A stretch of DNA of 64,000 bases from Stereocaulon alpinum (taxonomy: Eukaryota > Ascomycota > Lecanoromycetes > Lecanorales > Stereocaulaceae), in contig JAEUBA010000009.1 in assembly GCA_018257865.1 (NCBI GenBank), positions 186,001-250,000 of the forward strand. Reading direction: 5' to 3'. Shown here piece by piece: positions 1 to 10,688 of this stretch. A program made the position numbers and the translations under genes. The notes beneath the pieces are model-generated. The model worked only from the letters and a program-made list of their open reading frames with translations, made no database searches and was not told where the DNA came from. Position 1 is the stretch's first letter. Each line of letters opens with the position of its first letter.

Positions 1-1040
1 TCCTTCCAGGTACTCTTTCGAACATCCTCCTCTTTCTGTGGAGGAGCATGACCCAGGAAGAGCATATACATTGACAGTGTGAAGGTTGGGCCAATCTGAA
101 TGAAGTCCGAAGCCGAGACACCGTATTGCGAATCTCCGGCAGTGAGGAAAGTGCTGGCCTGTAGTAAGCGAGAAGGCGAAACAGTCGACGGTAGTGTCGA
201 AGAGAGGGTGGCGCCCGATGCTGTGATAGCCAGATTGATGAGCGGAACTGCGTCCTCGATACGGCTGAGCAGTTTGTGGATTGCTTGAATTATGTGCTTT
301 AATTCTCGTTCATGCTGAGCTTTATCATAGGCTTTGGGGCTTTTCTTTTGCATCGACTCTTCCGCGTTTGCTGCGGTGGCTAGACGCTGCCCTAGGTTCT
401 GGATCTCCCATCGAAGAGATTTGGTAAGGGAGACAGCAGACTCAAGAGAAGTGTTGCCGCGAGCAGAACTGGTATGACCCATTAGAAACCATGTCATGTT
501 TGTTTTCTACAATTGGTTACATACATCAATTCGATCATATCAATCGCAGGGGATATGATCTAACACCAAAAGTCAGAGCCTTGGCCCGGATACATTTCGT
601 AATGACAGCAGCACAACGAACATGAATTCGAGAGCACAAAGGCTTATTTCAGAGCAAGTACGGTGCGGTTCGCGTACGGTGCATTCTTAGCTTCGGAGGA
701 GGAACACATACTCTTATCTTACTGTTGAGTCGCTCCTGCAAGTCTTGAAGCTCTTCTCTCTCATGACCCTCTACGGTCTACCATCCAACATCAGTAAGAA
801 GTCCCAAATTATGTCGACAGATGGATAGCGACCTTGAGGAGCCTCGACGACTGCTTCAGTGCATATCCGGCTGTTATGGTGATACCTGATCTGCATAAAG
901 ATTAATACTGAGTGAAGACATTGAAATTCATGCAGGAACCTTATGGCATAGTTCATCGCCTGCTGGGTCACCTGCGACCGATGTCAGATCCGCTCGATCC
1001 ACATCTTTTTGTGTCGTACCTTTCCCAGAAAGATATCCAT
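1..1040 (-). CDS. Ran-binding domain protein (Yrb30-like), 3' part beyond the left edge
   Basis: I recognise the fungal RanGTP-binding protein family (Pfam Ran-binding, Yrb30 type), which acts in Ran-dependent nuclear transport. Six exons on the minus strand: 1040-1020, 971-940, 890-833, 777-712, 559-525 and 468 to the edge. The spliced protein starts MDIFLGK and continues VTQQAMNYAIRSGITITAGY, ALKQSSRLLKTVEGHEREEL and IISPAIDMIELISARGNTSL, the conserved N-terminal part of this family. All five introns have GT-AG ends and keep frame. The last visible exon, ending near HAPPQKEED, runs off the window, so the C-terminus is missing. The first exon encodes only seven residues. It is divergent from SUP35, with 487 bp between the two start codons. 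The family call rests on remembered family sequence, not a search. Confidence 0.82.
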
Positions 1041-1527
1041 TACTATTTAGGTCGCGCCTTGGCACGCGATCAGCAGTCGCATCTATATCCGGCTCTGTGA
1101 ACACGTCCTCGTTACGACAGCATTTTTGCGTTTGAAAATAAGTGTATACACATATAATTGAAGAATGGAAGTAATACGCGTGTTTTATGCTTTCAAAGAG
1201 TCACATTGAGTCTGCCAAGAGTCAACATCATCGGAAGCGCTAACAGTCCTGCCGTAGCCGAGCCGTTAGTGCGGAATTCTAACGGTTGATCAATTTTCCT
1301 CGAAGGCTGAACAAGGTCGAAGTCCAACACTACTGAGAGACAAAGAAGCCTAGTCATCTGGGCCATATTGTGCGAGGGTCCCAATCGAAGTTTTGAAATC
1401 TCAGGACGGAAATTCCAAACTGCGGCGAAACAGTACTATGATAAGCACAAAGCGCAGCTGAAGCATCCGCATTATCAGATTATCCAAGGCCCAAGCGGTC
1501 GTTAGTCCTCCCTCACGCATAGTCACC
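1041..1527. promoter_or_regulatory. Shared intergenic promoter region, Ran-binding gene / SUP35
   Basis: 487 bp between two divergent start codons, with no convincing ORF. It must hold both promoters and both 5' leaders. The SUP35 start has a good context (CACCATGTC). I see no clear TATA box or named factor site. Confidence 0.5.
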
Positions 1528-3690
1528 ATGTCGGGGCTCGACTCCTGGGAGGACGATCCAGCGGCGCAGGACGACAACCTTGCCCAACAAACACAGCAGA
1601 ATCTCAACATCAACCCGCAGAGCAGGCGGGGTAACACCTTCACACCCAACGCCAATACGTTTCAACCAGGCGCTCAATCATTCCAGCCTGGGCAGCAATA
1701 CCAACAGTATGGAGGATACGATCAATCACAACAATATGGTCAATACTACAATCAGCAACAACAATATGGGGGCACTTACCCTCAATATGGGCAGCAGTCC
1801 TATGGGCAGTACAACCAAGGCTATGGCCAAGCACAACCTTACAATCAAGGCTACAGTTCGCAGCAACAGCAGCCCCAGCAGAGACAAGTTCCTATAATAG
1901 CAAAGAGGCCTTCGGCCACAGATCCCCCTGCCGCCACATCAGCGCCCCCACCAAAACCTGCCGAGAAGTCAGGACCGGCCGTCGTCAAGACCCTTTCGAT
2001 CGGTGGCGAAACATCTGGTGCCGCGGCACCAAAGACAAAGGTGTTGTCAATCGGTGTTCCTACATCTGCGCCCTTGGCAGCCAAGGACGCTCCTGCAGAG
2101 GCCGGAGCCAAAGCTGCAGCGGTGAAAGCAATCGAGAAGACCGGAGCATCGACCACAAATACCAACGGAACGACCTCGCCATCACCTTCTTCCGGGCGAT
2201 CTAGCCCGACAGCTGCAGAGGTAAGAGAAGCAAAGCGGGAGGCGGATGCTGTGGCACAAGAGCAAGCTGCGCAGGTTGACGAAGAGCTGCTAGAGGAGGT
2301 TTATGGGAAGGAGCATGTGAATCTGATCTTCATTGGGCACGTCGATGCCGGGAAATCTACACTTGGAGGCAGCATCTTGTTTGCGACTGGTATGGTTGAC
2401 GAGCGGACTATGGACAAGTACAAGCGGGACGCCAAGGAAGCCGGGCGAGAGACGTGGTACCTGTCATGGGCTCTCGATCTGACAAAGGAAGAACGGTCAA
2501 AAGGGAAGACGGTAGAGGTTGGTCGAGGATTTTTCGAGACTGAGAAGAGACGGTACACTATCCTCGATGCTCCCGGACACAAAACATTTGTGCCCAGTAT
2601 GATTGGAGGGGCGTCACAAGCAGATATTGGTATACTGGTAATCTCAGCGCGAAAAGGCGAGTACGAGACTGGTTTCGAAAAGGGAGGGCAGACCCGGGAA
2701 CACGCCATTCTGGCTAAAACTCAAGGCGTTAACAAGCTCGTGGTCGTGGTAAATAAGATGGACGACCCAACGGTCGAATGGAGCCACGACCGGTATAAAG
2801 AGTGTACAGAGAAGCTTGGGAATTTCCTCAGCCGCCAAGTGGGCTACGCCAAAGCCGATATCAGCTACATGCCCATCTCCGCCCAGACAACCATTGGTAT
2901 AAAGAATCGTGTCCCGAAAGAGCTTGCACCATGGTACGATGGTCCTTCTTTGCTCGAATACCTCGACAACCTCAAGTCCCTCGAACGGAAAGTCAAAGCC
3001 CCCTTCATGATGCCCATCAGTGGCAAATACAGAGACATGGGCACCATCATCGAAGGCAGAGTCGAAGCCGGCCAGATCAAAAAGGGAAACACGTACGTCA
3101 TGATGCCCAATCGCGAAGAGACTGTCATTTCCACTCTTTATGGTGAGACAGAAGACGAGATTCCCTCCGCTAGCTGCGGCGATCAAGTACGCATGCGTAT
3201 ACGCGGTGTCGAGGAGGAAGACATCCTACCAGGTTTTGTACTCTGTTCACCCAAACGACCTGTTCATTGTGTTTCTGCATTTGAAGCTCAGATTGCTCTT
3301 CTGGAATTAAAGAGTATCCTCAGCGCTGGATTTAATTGCGTATTACACGTCCACTCAGCCATCGAAGAAGTCACATTTGCAGCGCTACTGCATAAACTGG
3401 AAAAGGGTACAGGCAGGAAAAGCAAAAAGCCACCAGCGTTTGGCAAGCAGGGTATGAGTATCATCGCAAGGCTAGAGGTCATTGGCGGCGCAGGTCGGGT
3501 TTGTGTAGAAAAGTACGAAGACTACGCGCAAATGGGAAGGTTTACATTGAGAGATCAGGTACGTGCAAACAGTCGCATTCCACCCCGCTGTGGGTAAACT
3601 GCATATATTGCCAAGCTAACGTTTAGGATGTAGGGTCAAACAATCGCAATTGGTAAAATAACGAAGCTCATCACGGAACCAACATCTTAA
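1528..3690 (+). CDS. SUP35: Translation termination factor eRF3 with prion-like N-terminus
   Basis: GTPase that works with eRF1 to release finished peptides at stop codons in the cytosol. Two exons, 1528-3558 and 3634-3690; the intron starts GTACGT and ends TGTAG, giving 695 residues (yeast Sup35 is 685). N-terminal about 110 residues are rich in Q, N, G and Y. Residues 38-47 (FTPNANTFQP) and 45-54 (FQPGAQSFQP) fit two overlapping PAM2-like poly(A)-binding-protein motifs, as known in animal eRF3. A charged middle segment follows. The GTPase domain shows GHVDAGKST (about residue 270), DAPGH and NKMD, then the eRF3 C-terminal beta-barrels ending GQTIAIGKITKLI. The terminal exon is essential: without splicing the frame stops shortly after residue 677. 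Whether the N-domain forms prions is inference. Confidence 0.97.
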
Positions 3691-5189
3691 ATGGTGGAAA
3701 GGGCGCTAGACCTGACAATGCCAGTAACGAATGTATAGAAATTTATGGCATTACGGCATTGCAGATCTTGGCCCTTGTTAGTCTCCATAGAACCTTGTGA
3801 TGTGAAGATCTTAGAGTAGCTACCAAGCTACCACGTTCGAATTCTGATGAATGTGCTCACCTCATCTTTGCTAGAGTAGGTACGCTTGCCGATGATCGGA
3901 AGACCGGTGGGTGAAGCACAGCACTTTGCTTCAATTACTATGTCCCCACCCCTTCCCATGTGAATAGCACTTTCACCGTACCTGTAGAATTCATTGTCGC
4001 AGCTACCCAAGAACGCATGTGAACACTAGCACAGCGCCTGCGAGTCGAGTTACCATTATGTGCGTCAAACGTGAATGGTATAGCGTGTGTCATTATTCCA
4101 GTACAGACAAATGGAACAAAGGATGAATGTGACGCAACAACCATGGGTATTATACCTAATTGAGAACTCTTCATTTACGGCCTTCAAACGTCGTGAATAC
4201 AACTGCGCTTCCCTGGAGCAAGTTTTGAGGAGTTTGGTGTTCAAGGGGTTTCTTGAATGGTAGATTGTTCACTTCCAAAAATGGGAATAAGCGACTATTC
4301 TCGCTCGAATGATGCCGAGAGCAGATTCACCTCTATTTCAAGGTAGGAGAAGAGAACATGATTCATGCTTTCGTAGAGCTAAGTGTCGGCATTTTTCTAC
4401 TCGAGCAAGGCCGCACATCGTGGCACTTTAAACTGCATTTCGTTGACATGTTTTGAATACATAGTATTGCTTGTTATCTACTGAAACTATTTTAATTATA
4501 CAAGCAAGAAAGGGCGTACCGCTTCAGTTGTCTGTATCAAAAGTGCAATCATGACAACACGCTTCCTTTCCCGGAAACACATCGTAACTAGAATTCTCGT
4601 ACCCTTGAATCATGTAAGGTACATGGGCTCCGGAAGCGGAGACTTGCGACGATTTTTCTAGAAGCGGCACGCCCGTGAAGTTCAAAGCGAGCCCATGCAA
4701 GAACTGGGGTAGGTGATTTTGGCGTTCGATTCTGAGTAATAGAATCGATGGCCGCTGTGTTTTGGGCCAGCAAGTGATGCAAGGAGCAACTGGACGCCGC
4801 GACTAGGAGAGTACGAATTGATAGTCACGAGATTTGGATTGTGTACATTGTTATTCATGGCGCGCCGTATCTGAATAGTTGCGGTTAATGCGACTTTTGC
4901 TTGTCTCTCACTCTATGCGAGACCTTGCTACCATTCACTAGTGTGTCTCTCGAACAGCAAGGGTAACAGTACTCCTATTGCGCTTGACGCCAAACTGCCA
5001 TATGAACATGCTTGTCAAACTGCTCAACGCTCCCAGCGAAGATTCTCCAGTTGCTAACAGAGGAAGCGAAACCTCTGTGAAGAGCCGTCCAAAGGTGTCC
5101 TAGGGTCTGAGATCGTTGGTGCCCTGGAGAATGTCCGTGAGGTGTCTTGAGTAAGGCAGCAGAGAGGAGAACGCACTTCCCCCCAACTA
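3691..5189. other. Intergenic, no gene seen
   Basis: About 1.5 kb between SUP35 and the small membrane gene. Only short, non-conserved reading frames occur on either strand. I see no RNA gene, repeat or transposon end here. Confidence 0.4.
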
Positions 5190-5537
5190 TTATTTAGGGT
5201 ATTTCTTGAAAATGGATGTGTTATACCTCAGACATAAGTTCTTGAGATCGTCCATCGTGATTACCCCGTCACTTATGGTAGTGACCTTAGTCTCCATAGC
5301 AGATATATTCTCTTGCAGGGTTGTAACACTAGCCTCCAAATCCGTAAGTCTATCCTGGATAGCTTGGCCTGACTGTGAGGCCTTATAGCCATAGTAGACT
5401 TGCATTGCTCCTACAACGCCCGCAGCCAGGGCACCGACCACCGTAACTGTCAAGCCATCGACTACTAAGTAAACGTTACTAAAGTAGTTTAATAGAAAGG
5501 CTAACTTGTACAAACATTTGACAGGGCGACAAGTCAT
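5190..5537 (-). CDS. Small membrane/coiled-coil protein, copy A (unknown function)
   Basis: Single-exon frame of 115 residues. I do not recognise a named family. The protein has a hydrophobic segment at about residues 22-50 (VDGLTVTVVGALAAGVVGAM) that could span a membrane, then a predicted coiled coil at about 55-95 with heptad-like spacing (DRLTDLEASVTTLQENISAM), and a short basic tail ending FKKYPK. The main reason to believe it is real is a second, clearly related copy at 8351-8704 on the other strand. The pair share SLYKLAFL/CLYKLAFL, LVVDG, TVxVVGALA, LTxLE and the tail SIFxxYP. Copy A is the intact one; it faces away from SDR gene 5940-6930. Function unknown. Confidence 0.6.
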   Translation of the reverse strand: MTCRPVKCLYKLAFLLNYFSNVYLVVDGLTVTVVGALAAGVVGAMQVYYGYKASQSGQAIQDRLTDLEASVTTLQENISAMETKVTTISDGVITMDDLKNLCLRYNTSIFKKYPK

Positions 5538-5939
5538 GGTGTATATTTAGCAAGCGTAACCTCTGATGTCAGTTTTTGAGTAGGGTAAGCGATGGGAATC
5601 ACGAGGTCTGGATTTAGGTCGTAAGTGTTGTGGAGATGTATGTCGGGGAAAGTAAGAGTCAGTTCAGACATTTTCAATAAAGTAAGAAGAATGGTAGACT
5701 TTTCAATGTTGAGTTATAAGATATACGAAAGATACTACTGTGTGCAGAACCAAAGGACGGCCTTCGGAAAGTAGAATAAAATTAATATTCCTTGGCAGAG
5801 TTGCCGTTCGCCTATACTCCATCCAGAGCACCGGCATCTTTGAAATCCATAAATACCCATATCACCATGTGTCTTTGCTGACAGGTACTAATTTTGGAGG
5901 CACTAAGATCCAGCCAACTTCGACTTCCCAGAAGTCACG
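5538..5939. promoter_or_regulatory. Intergenic region between copy A and the dehydrogenase
   Basis: 402 bp separating two divergent start codons. It should hold both promoters. No specific site recognised. Confidence 0.35.
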
Positions 5940-6930
5940 ATGCCCGAATCAACCAACGACCGCGCAGCCCTCACAGCCCGTACGATTCCCCACATGACAC
6001 TCTCCTCTGGCACCACATCCTCAATGACCGGTCCCCCACCCCCAATGCCCCACTACCTGACCGCCGAAGGTCGCGCGATTAAACGCTTTGCAGTGGAAGG
6101 CAATGCAATCCGTACGTCGCTTGTCTCAAGGGTACAATACTCGCTTCCCCTATCCCTATTCCAACCCCTTCAACTAACACCATTTGTCAACAGTAACCGG
6201 CGGCGCCGGCACCCTCGCCCTAGTTAATGCCCGCGCACTACTCGAACATGGCCTCGAAGGCCTCGCACTCTTCGATCTCGACCCAAGTCAGGCAGCAGCG
6301 GAGATCGCTAGCCTTAGAACAGACTTTCCCACAGCGGCTATAATGACCGTCCAGGTCGACGTGACGGATGCGGAACAGCTTCATCGCAGTGTAGAAGATG
6401 TGGCTAGAGAATTGGGAAGCGTGGATATCTTGATCTGTTTTGCCGGAGTAGTAGGATGCACGCATGCCGTTGATATGAGTGCTGCGGAATGGAAGAGGAC
6501 ACTTGCCATTAATACCACCGGTGCATTCCTCAGTGCCCAGGCTGTAGCAAGGCAGATGATGAAACAAGGCACAGGCGGCTCAATACTGTTTACGGCATCT
6601 ATATCCGCGCACAGGACGAATTATCCACAGCCACAAGCTGCTTATAACGCATCCAAAGCGGCTCTGATCTCGCTGAAGTCGAGCTTAGCGGCTGAGTGGG
6701 CGGTTCACGGCATTAGAGTAAATAGTATGAGTCCAGGGTATATGGATACTATACTGAATGCAGGAGACGGTATTGAGGAGGCGAGGAGGACGTGGGCGGA
6801 AAGGAATCCGATGGGGAGGATGGGGGTGCCGGAGGAACTGACGGGGATCGTGGTATTGCTGTGTAGTGGGGCAGGCACATATATTAATGGCGCCGATTTC
6901 GTGGTGGATGGGGGACAGTGTTGTTTCTGA
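5940..6930 (+). CDS. Short-chain dehydrogenase/reductase, sorbose/xylulose reductase-like
   Basis: Classical SDR, an NAD(P)H-dependent oxidoreductase of polyols, sugars or secondary alcohols; substrate not inferable. Exons 5940-6111 and 6194-6930 (intron GTACGT to ACAG) give 302 residues. A 57-residue N-terminal extension (LTAEGRAIKRFAVEGNAI) leads into the cofactor motif TGGAGTLA (59-66). Then follow the acidic residue after beta-2 (LFDLD), ILICFAGV in place of the usual NNAG, and the catalytic S/Y/K set in SISAHRT and YNASK, then the conserved RVNSMSPGY turn and a C-terminal VVDGG. The NNAG to CFAG change is unusual but seen in sorbose-reductase-like members. First gene of the accessory block that carries another SDR and P450s. 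Appears intact. Confidence 0.9.
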
Positions 6931-8350
6931 GTCCCTGGAGCCAAGGGCACGTCACTCAAGTCATCCTTTACATATACAAAGCATGGAAACTTCATCTAGA
7001 GTAGACACGCAGACTATACTTTAAATATCGCAAATACACCTCGATCAAGAGAAGTAGCATTTCTTGAGGCATCCTGCCTTACTATTCGGACACTCTCTCT
7101 TATCACAGCTACTGAGATTGATTGGAAAAATCCACTATCGAGGACAACAGGAGGGCGACACTTGTGATCATTCTACTCGAAACTCAATAGCAAGCCAACT
7201 CTGAAAAAGACGAATGTGGCTCTGAAGACCAGATTATGGTGGTGGGAAAAAAGGAGTTGTTCCTCTTCTGGACTTTCAGCTCATGAGCTATCACTAGCAC
7301 AAGCCACACCTGTCACCCACGAATGACACATAGTGTCTGGACACAGCGGGTGACCCCCTTACTAGGGTCTTGTAACTTAGAGCCAATGATACTGTTCTCC
7401 ATCTCGCATTGTTACCTTGAGGCGTTTCAATATGTTGACGGAATCTAGCATGGGGGCCTTCCTGTCTCGATGGGGGAAGTGCTTCGATGCCTTGACATAG
7501 GACCCATCAAAGTCAAGGAAGAGTGTGTACAAGAATGCGAGCAAAAGTGACGAGAGGTGAGACCAAGGGCGGTAGTAGGATCGAGATGAGGTCTGTCTAG
7601 GGAGGGTGTAATTGAAATTGAAGCGGATTCTTTCGGAAGGGAGTCCTCTATTTCGATACATAGTAACCTAGTACCTTCCCAAGCTTCTGTACATTTCGTC
7701 ACTCAGCATTTGGAAATTCATTCAGGTCCTTAGCTTCTCACATTGTGAAGGTGTGGGATTAAGGGCGTCGGTCAAGAGATAGTAGTGGTAGAATAGCAAG
7801 TGCAAGAATGCTGCATGTAAGACGGAGGTAGAATTGAATAAGACGGAGGTAGAATTGAATAACTGTTAACCGTAACGAGTGTCTATTCTAGAATAATTAC
7901 ATGTAGAAAAGAATGCATGATGTGAAGATGTAGTAACAATAGTTGCTACATAAAGGTCTCAGCCGCCAAGTCCTTCGCTATCTTACTCGATAATAAATCG
8001 CATGCAGCTGTCCTGTCCACACCACCACAACATCACCCTCACCACCCTCGACATTGAACGTCTGCCTCTACGACCTAAGAAATGATCTATCAGTCCTCAT
8101 CTTAAGCTTTCACTTTTCTTTTTTCCATTTTGATAATTTCAGTGCAAAATGAACAAGATAACAAGTTAAGTTTTCTAAATATTTTAAAACCAGTCGTGAT
8201 ATATATATAAATGTACCCACAAAAGACAAAGGTGATATCAAAATATTATCTATAATATGGGATTGTATAAATATATACTATTACAAGTAAACTTCAACTA
8301 AATATAATTTCCTATTGCCAACTCCACTACAGACACGACAGCTGACGAAG
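6931..8350. other. Intergenic, partly AT-rich, no gene seen
   Basis: 1.4 kb without a supportable gene. From about 8110 to 8330 it is strongly AT-rich. It contains one short tandem repeat (listed separately). Small minus-strand frames near 7377-7702 have no recognisable content. Confidence 0.4.
7818..7859. repeat. Two-copy 21-bp direct repeat
   Basis: The unit TAAGACGGAGGTAGAATTGA plus A occurs twice in tandem with no mismatch. Two copies only, in intergenic DNA. Likely slippage; no function inferred. Confidence 0.85.
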
Positions 8351-8704
8351 ATGACATCACGTGTGGCTAATAGTTTGTACAAGTTAGCCTTCCTCTGAAG
8401 TTACTTTGCTGACGTCCACTTAGTCGTTGATGGTTCCACAGTAGCCGTCGTCGGCGCACTGGCAACAGCGGCCCTAGGCTACATGCAATACCACTATGGC
8501 AACCAGGCCGCAGTGTCAATTGTAGCAGTCGAAGGCAGGTTGACCTCGCTAGAGACCAAGGTGGACACAATGAGCAAGTCGATGGACACAATGAGCAAGT
8601 CGATGGACACAATGAGCAAGTCGATGGCAACGAAAACGGACCTAAGAGAGAACCTCAAAAGTCCGTGTCCTACAAGCATTTTTGGGAGGTACCCAAGGGG
8701 ATGA
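8351..8704 (+). pseudogene. Small membrane/coiled-coil protein, copy B, broken by an in-frame stop
   Basis: Starting at ATG 8351 the frame reads MTSRVANSLYKLAFL, then TGA at 8396-8398, then continues in the same frame for about 100 codons (LVVDGSTVAVVGALATAALG, a coiled-coil part, and SIFGRYPRG) to TGA at 8702. It is a clear paralogue of the gene at 5190-5537, in opposite orientation. Copy A has Leu (TTA) where copy B has TGA. The coiled-coil part carries three perfect copies of the heptad MDTMSKS. No splice pair that would remove the stop is evident. A downstream start at 8483 (MQYHYGNQ) could still make a 73-residue coiled-coil protein without the membrane segment. Otherwise this is a dead duplicate. 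Confidence 0.7.
8564..8626 (+). repeat. Three perfect 21-bp tandem repeats encoding a heptad
   Basis: GACACAATGAGCAAGTCGAT plus G occurs three times without mismatch, coding MDTMSKS x3 in phase. The intact paralogue lacks the repeat, so the expansion is specific to copy B and recent. Confidence 0.95.
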
Positions 8705-9526
8705 TTATGTGAAAGCGTGCGTTCTCCTGTCTGCTGCCTTGTCCAAGATACCTCACTGACATTCTCTAAAGACAAATCTCCGACGAAAGAATACTTGCTC
8801 TATTAGGTACATTCTACACTCTCGCGCTTTTGGATTTCCACTAACTACTCGCCCGGACTTTTCCAGTATGATTACTAGCTGCTTTATGCCTTTCACTGTG
8901 AACATCATCTCTAGCCGTGTCATTCTTCGGTCGTCATAGTCGCTGTCGCTGTCGTGTATGTGGTCATCCGGTTGATAACAGGGAGGTATGTGTGGGCAGA
9001 GGGGGGAGCGACTTCGACTGACTTTATCTAGCAGTTCAGCTTTGCCGCTTGCTCCTCCTACTCTACAAGAGTGCGTTACCTCGCCATCCTTTCTTGCCCT
9101 GTTATCAGCTTGCCAATGAAAACTATGGACGGCGTGGACAGCTCTACTCTACCTTCTGCTGTTATCGAAAACTCAGAGCCTCATTGATGGATTCATGCGC
9201 CAGATATTGGGCAGAGTATCGGGGCATGTGTAACTCTTTGCAACAAGACGTTAGTGATCATGACGAGCAATAGGCGTTAGTCGATATTTGAAATGCTGTG
9301 TAACACTATGTCCTCATGCATTAGGGTGCAGAGTCGCGAGCTGCATTGAATCGATGTCTACAACATGAAGACTACCACACTAGTTTCAGGATGTCAATTC
9401 CTCCGTGTGAAAGTACATCATTACCTACGACCAAGCATAGACCAATTTGTCGTACAGATGCGGGAGTAAGCCGATGATCCTTCCCTAGTAGAAATGGACC
9501 CTATCCCTTGCACCATCATCGAGACT
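8705..9526. other. Intergenic, no supportable gene
   Basis: About 820 bp. A 74-residue plus-strand frame at 9049-9273 is open but shows no recognisable motif. I see nothing else. Confidence 0.3.
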
Positions 9527-9927
9527 TCACGCGGAAGCACCGTCTTGCTTCAACGCTGCAGTTGCAGCTCTGAGCCTAGGATTATACTCCTTGGCTTTAT
9601 AACTGTCAACGTACTCTTCAATCATTTTGATTCTAGTCCCATCTTCGACAACGTGCAGGCTGAACATGTACTCGTTGTCATGGGGGCCGATTACAATTTT
9701 TGCGGTACTACTGGCGTGCATGACTACCTTGTTCGAAGTCTCGTCCATGATGAGACAATGGACTGTGGCCTTGAACTCATCGAGATAGAGGAGTACGGTT
9801 TCGTAAGCAGCACGGTACCTTTTGCGAATTTCGAGACGTCAAACCCCATGAAAATTGGAGCAGAGGTAGGTGTCAAGGGTGGAGTAAGGTCTCTTGAGTA
9901 TTCAGTGGGTACTGTTGTACTGGTCAA
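9527..9927 (-). pseudogene. SnoaL-like (NTF2-fold) polyketide-cyclase-type fragment
   Basis: The minus strand encodes YRAAYETVLLYLDEFKATVH, then NKVVMHASSTAKIVIGPHDN, EYMFSLHVVEDGTRIKMIEE, YVDSYKAKEYNPRLRAATAA and a stop at 9527-9529. This matches the C-terminal two thirds of fungal SnoaL-like proteins (NTF2 fold, related to polyketide cyclases and steroid isomerases). Upstream, the frame meets a TGA just before RLEIRKRYRAAYE, and the next frame (MGFDVSKFAK) would need a one-base shift to join it. No clear start exon was found. I read it as a broken gene; a missed intron is the alternative. It lies between the two SDR genes. Confidence 0.6.
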
Positions 9928-10688
9928 GCCAGAAGGTGGTAGCCGAGGCAGATATCAGTCGGTTTAAGGTCTTAAATCAAGGGCTTGTCCATCAGGCACC
10001 CCTACCCAGAAAATTGTGAACTGTATGTCGATATTGAAAAGTGTGGAAGGTGAAGAAAGGTAAATTAGCGACGTCGGGTCATTAGGGCTGTCTTGATATG
10101 CAGTGGTGTTGACAAGGATTGAAAGCGCCGTTGCAGTCACACTAGAACTAGTGGGACGGCGGAGCGGCTTGTCAAGAACAGAAAGAAGTCCATGGTACCC
10201 CGGAACCATCCCGGGAAGCAGGCCCTAACGTTGCCCCAGGAAACCGTCTTATGGGGCACCAACCCGCTGTATTAGCTCGCTTGTGTGCTTCGTTTAGGGG
10301 GTACCCCACCCGGAAAATCATCAACTTCTTTCTGTTCTTGACGAGAGCGGGTCGGCGTGGCTGGCTTGGCTACGTAGCCCGGAGTTAGGGCTAAGTCCGC
10401 TGCCACTGTTGCTATGTCCGCTACGTCCGACTCAGTGGTCGAGCACGCAGAGACTGTAAATTAGGAGACATCACCCTGGTACCGTACGCATGATGGATAC
10501 CTGTCCATTAGATACCTGGGAATCGGCGCCAACAAAGCTCGACTTGACAACGCCGACTCAACCCTGCAGCCTTAGCAACGGCGGGTCAGTCCATGCTTTG
10601 AGTTGCTCGCCTACGTATTCATTGCTATATTGCTGTCACCGCAGGCCCCTCATCACCTTCACGGAGACTGCTATCTACCTTACCCATC
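9928..10688. other. Intergenic with a 19-bp inverted repeat
   Basis: No coding sequence supported. Contains the inverted repeat listed next and then the SDR promoter. Confidence 0.35.
10171..10342. repeat. 19-bp perfect inverted repeat with 134-bp loop
   Basis: GTCAAGAACAGAAAGAAGT at 10171-10189 is exactly reverse-complemented at 10324-10342. Flanks show weaker similarity (GGTACCCC and CCGG motifs on the inner sides). No clear target-site duplication. Could be a short foldback element or a decayed transposon end. Confidence 0.8.

Noticed and set aside
2644..3186. 180-codon minus-strand frame inside SUP35
   Set aside because: Shadow of the conserved eRF3 GTPase coding sequence.
7377..7702. 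Overlapping minus-strand frames as a gene
   Set aside because: Two frames of similar length with no recognisable sequence, no introns and no conservation signal.
9494..9967. 157-codon plus-strand frame
   Set aside because: It is the antisense shadow of the SnoaL-like remnant, whose minus-strand protein has recognisable family sequence.
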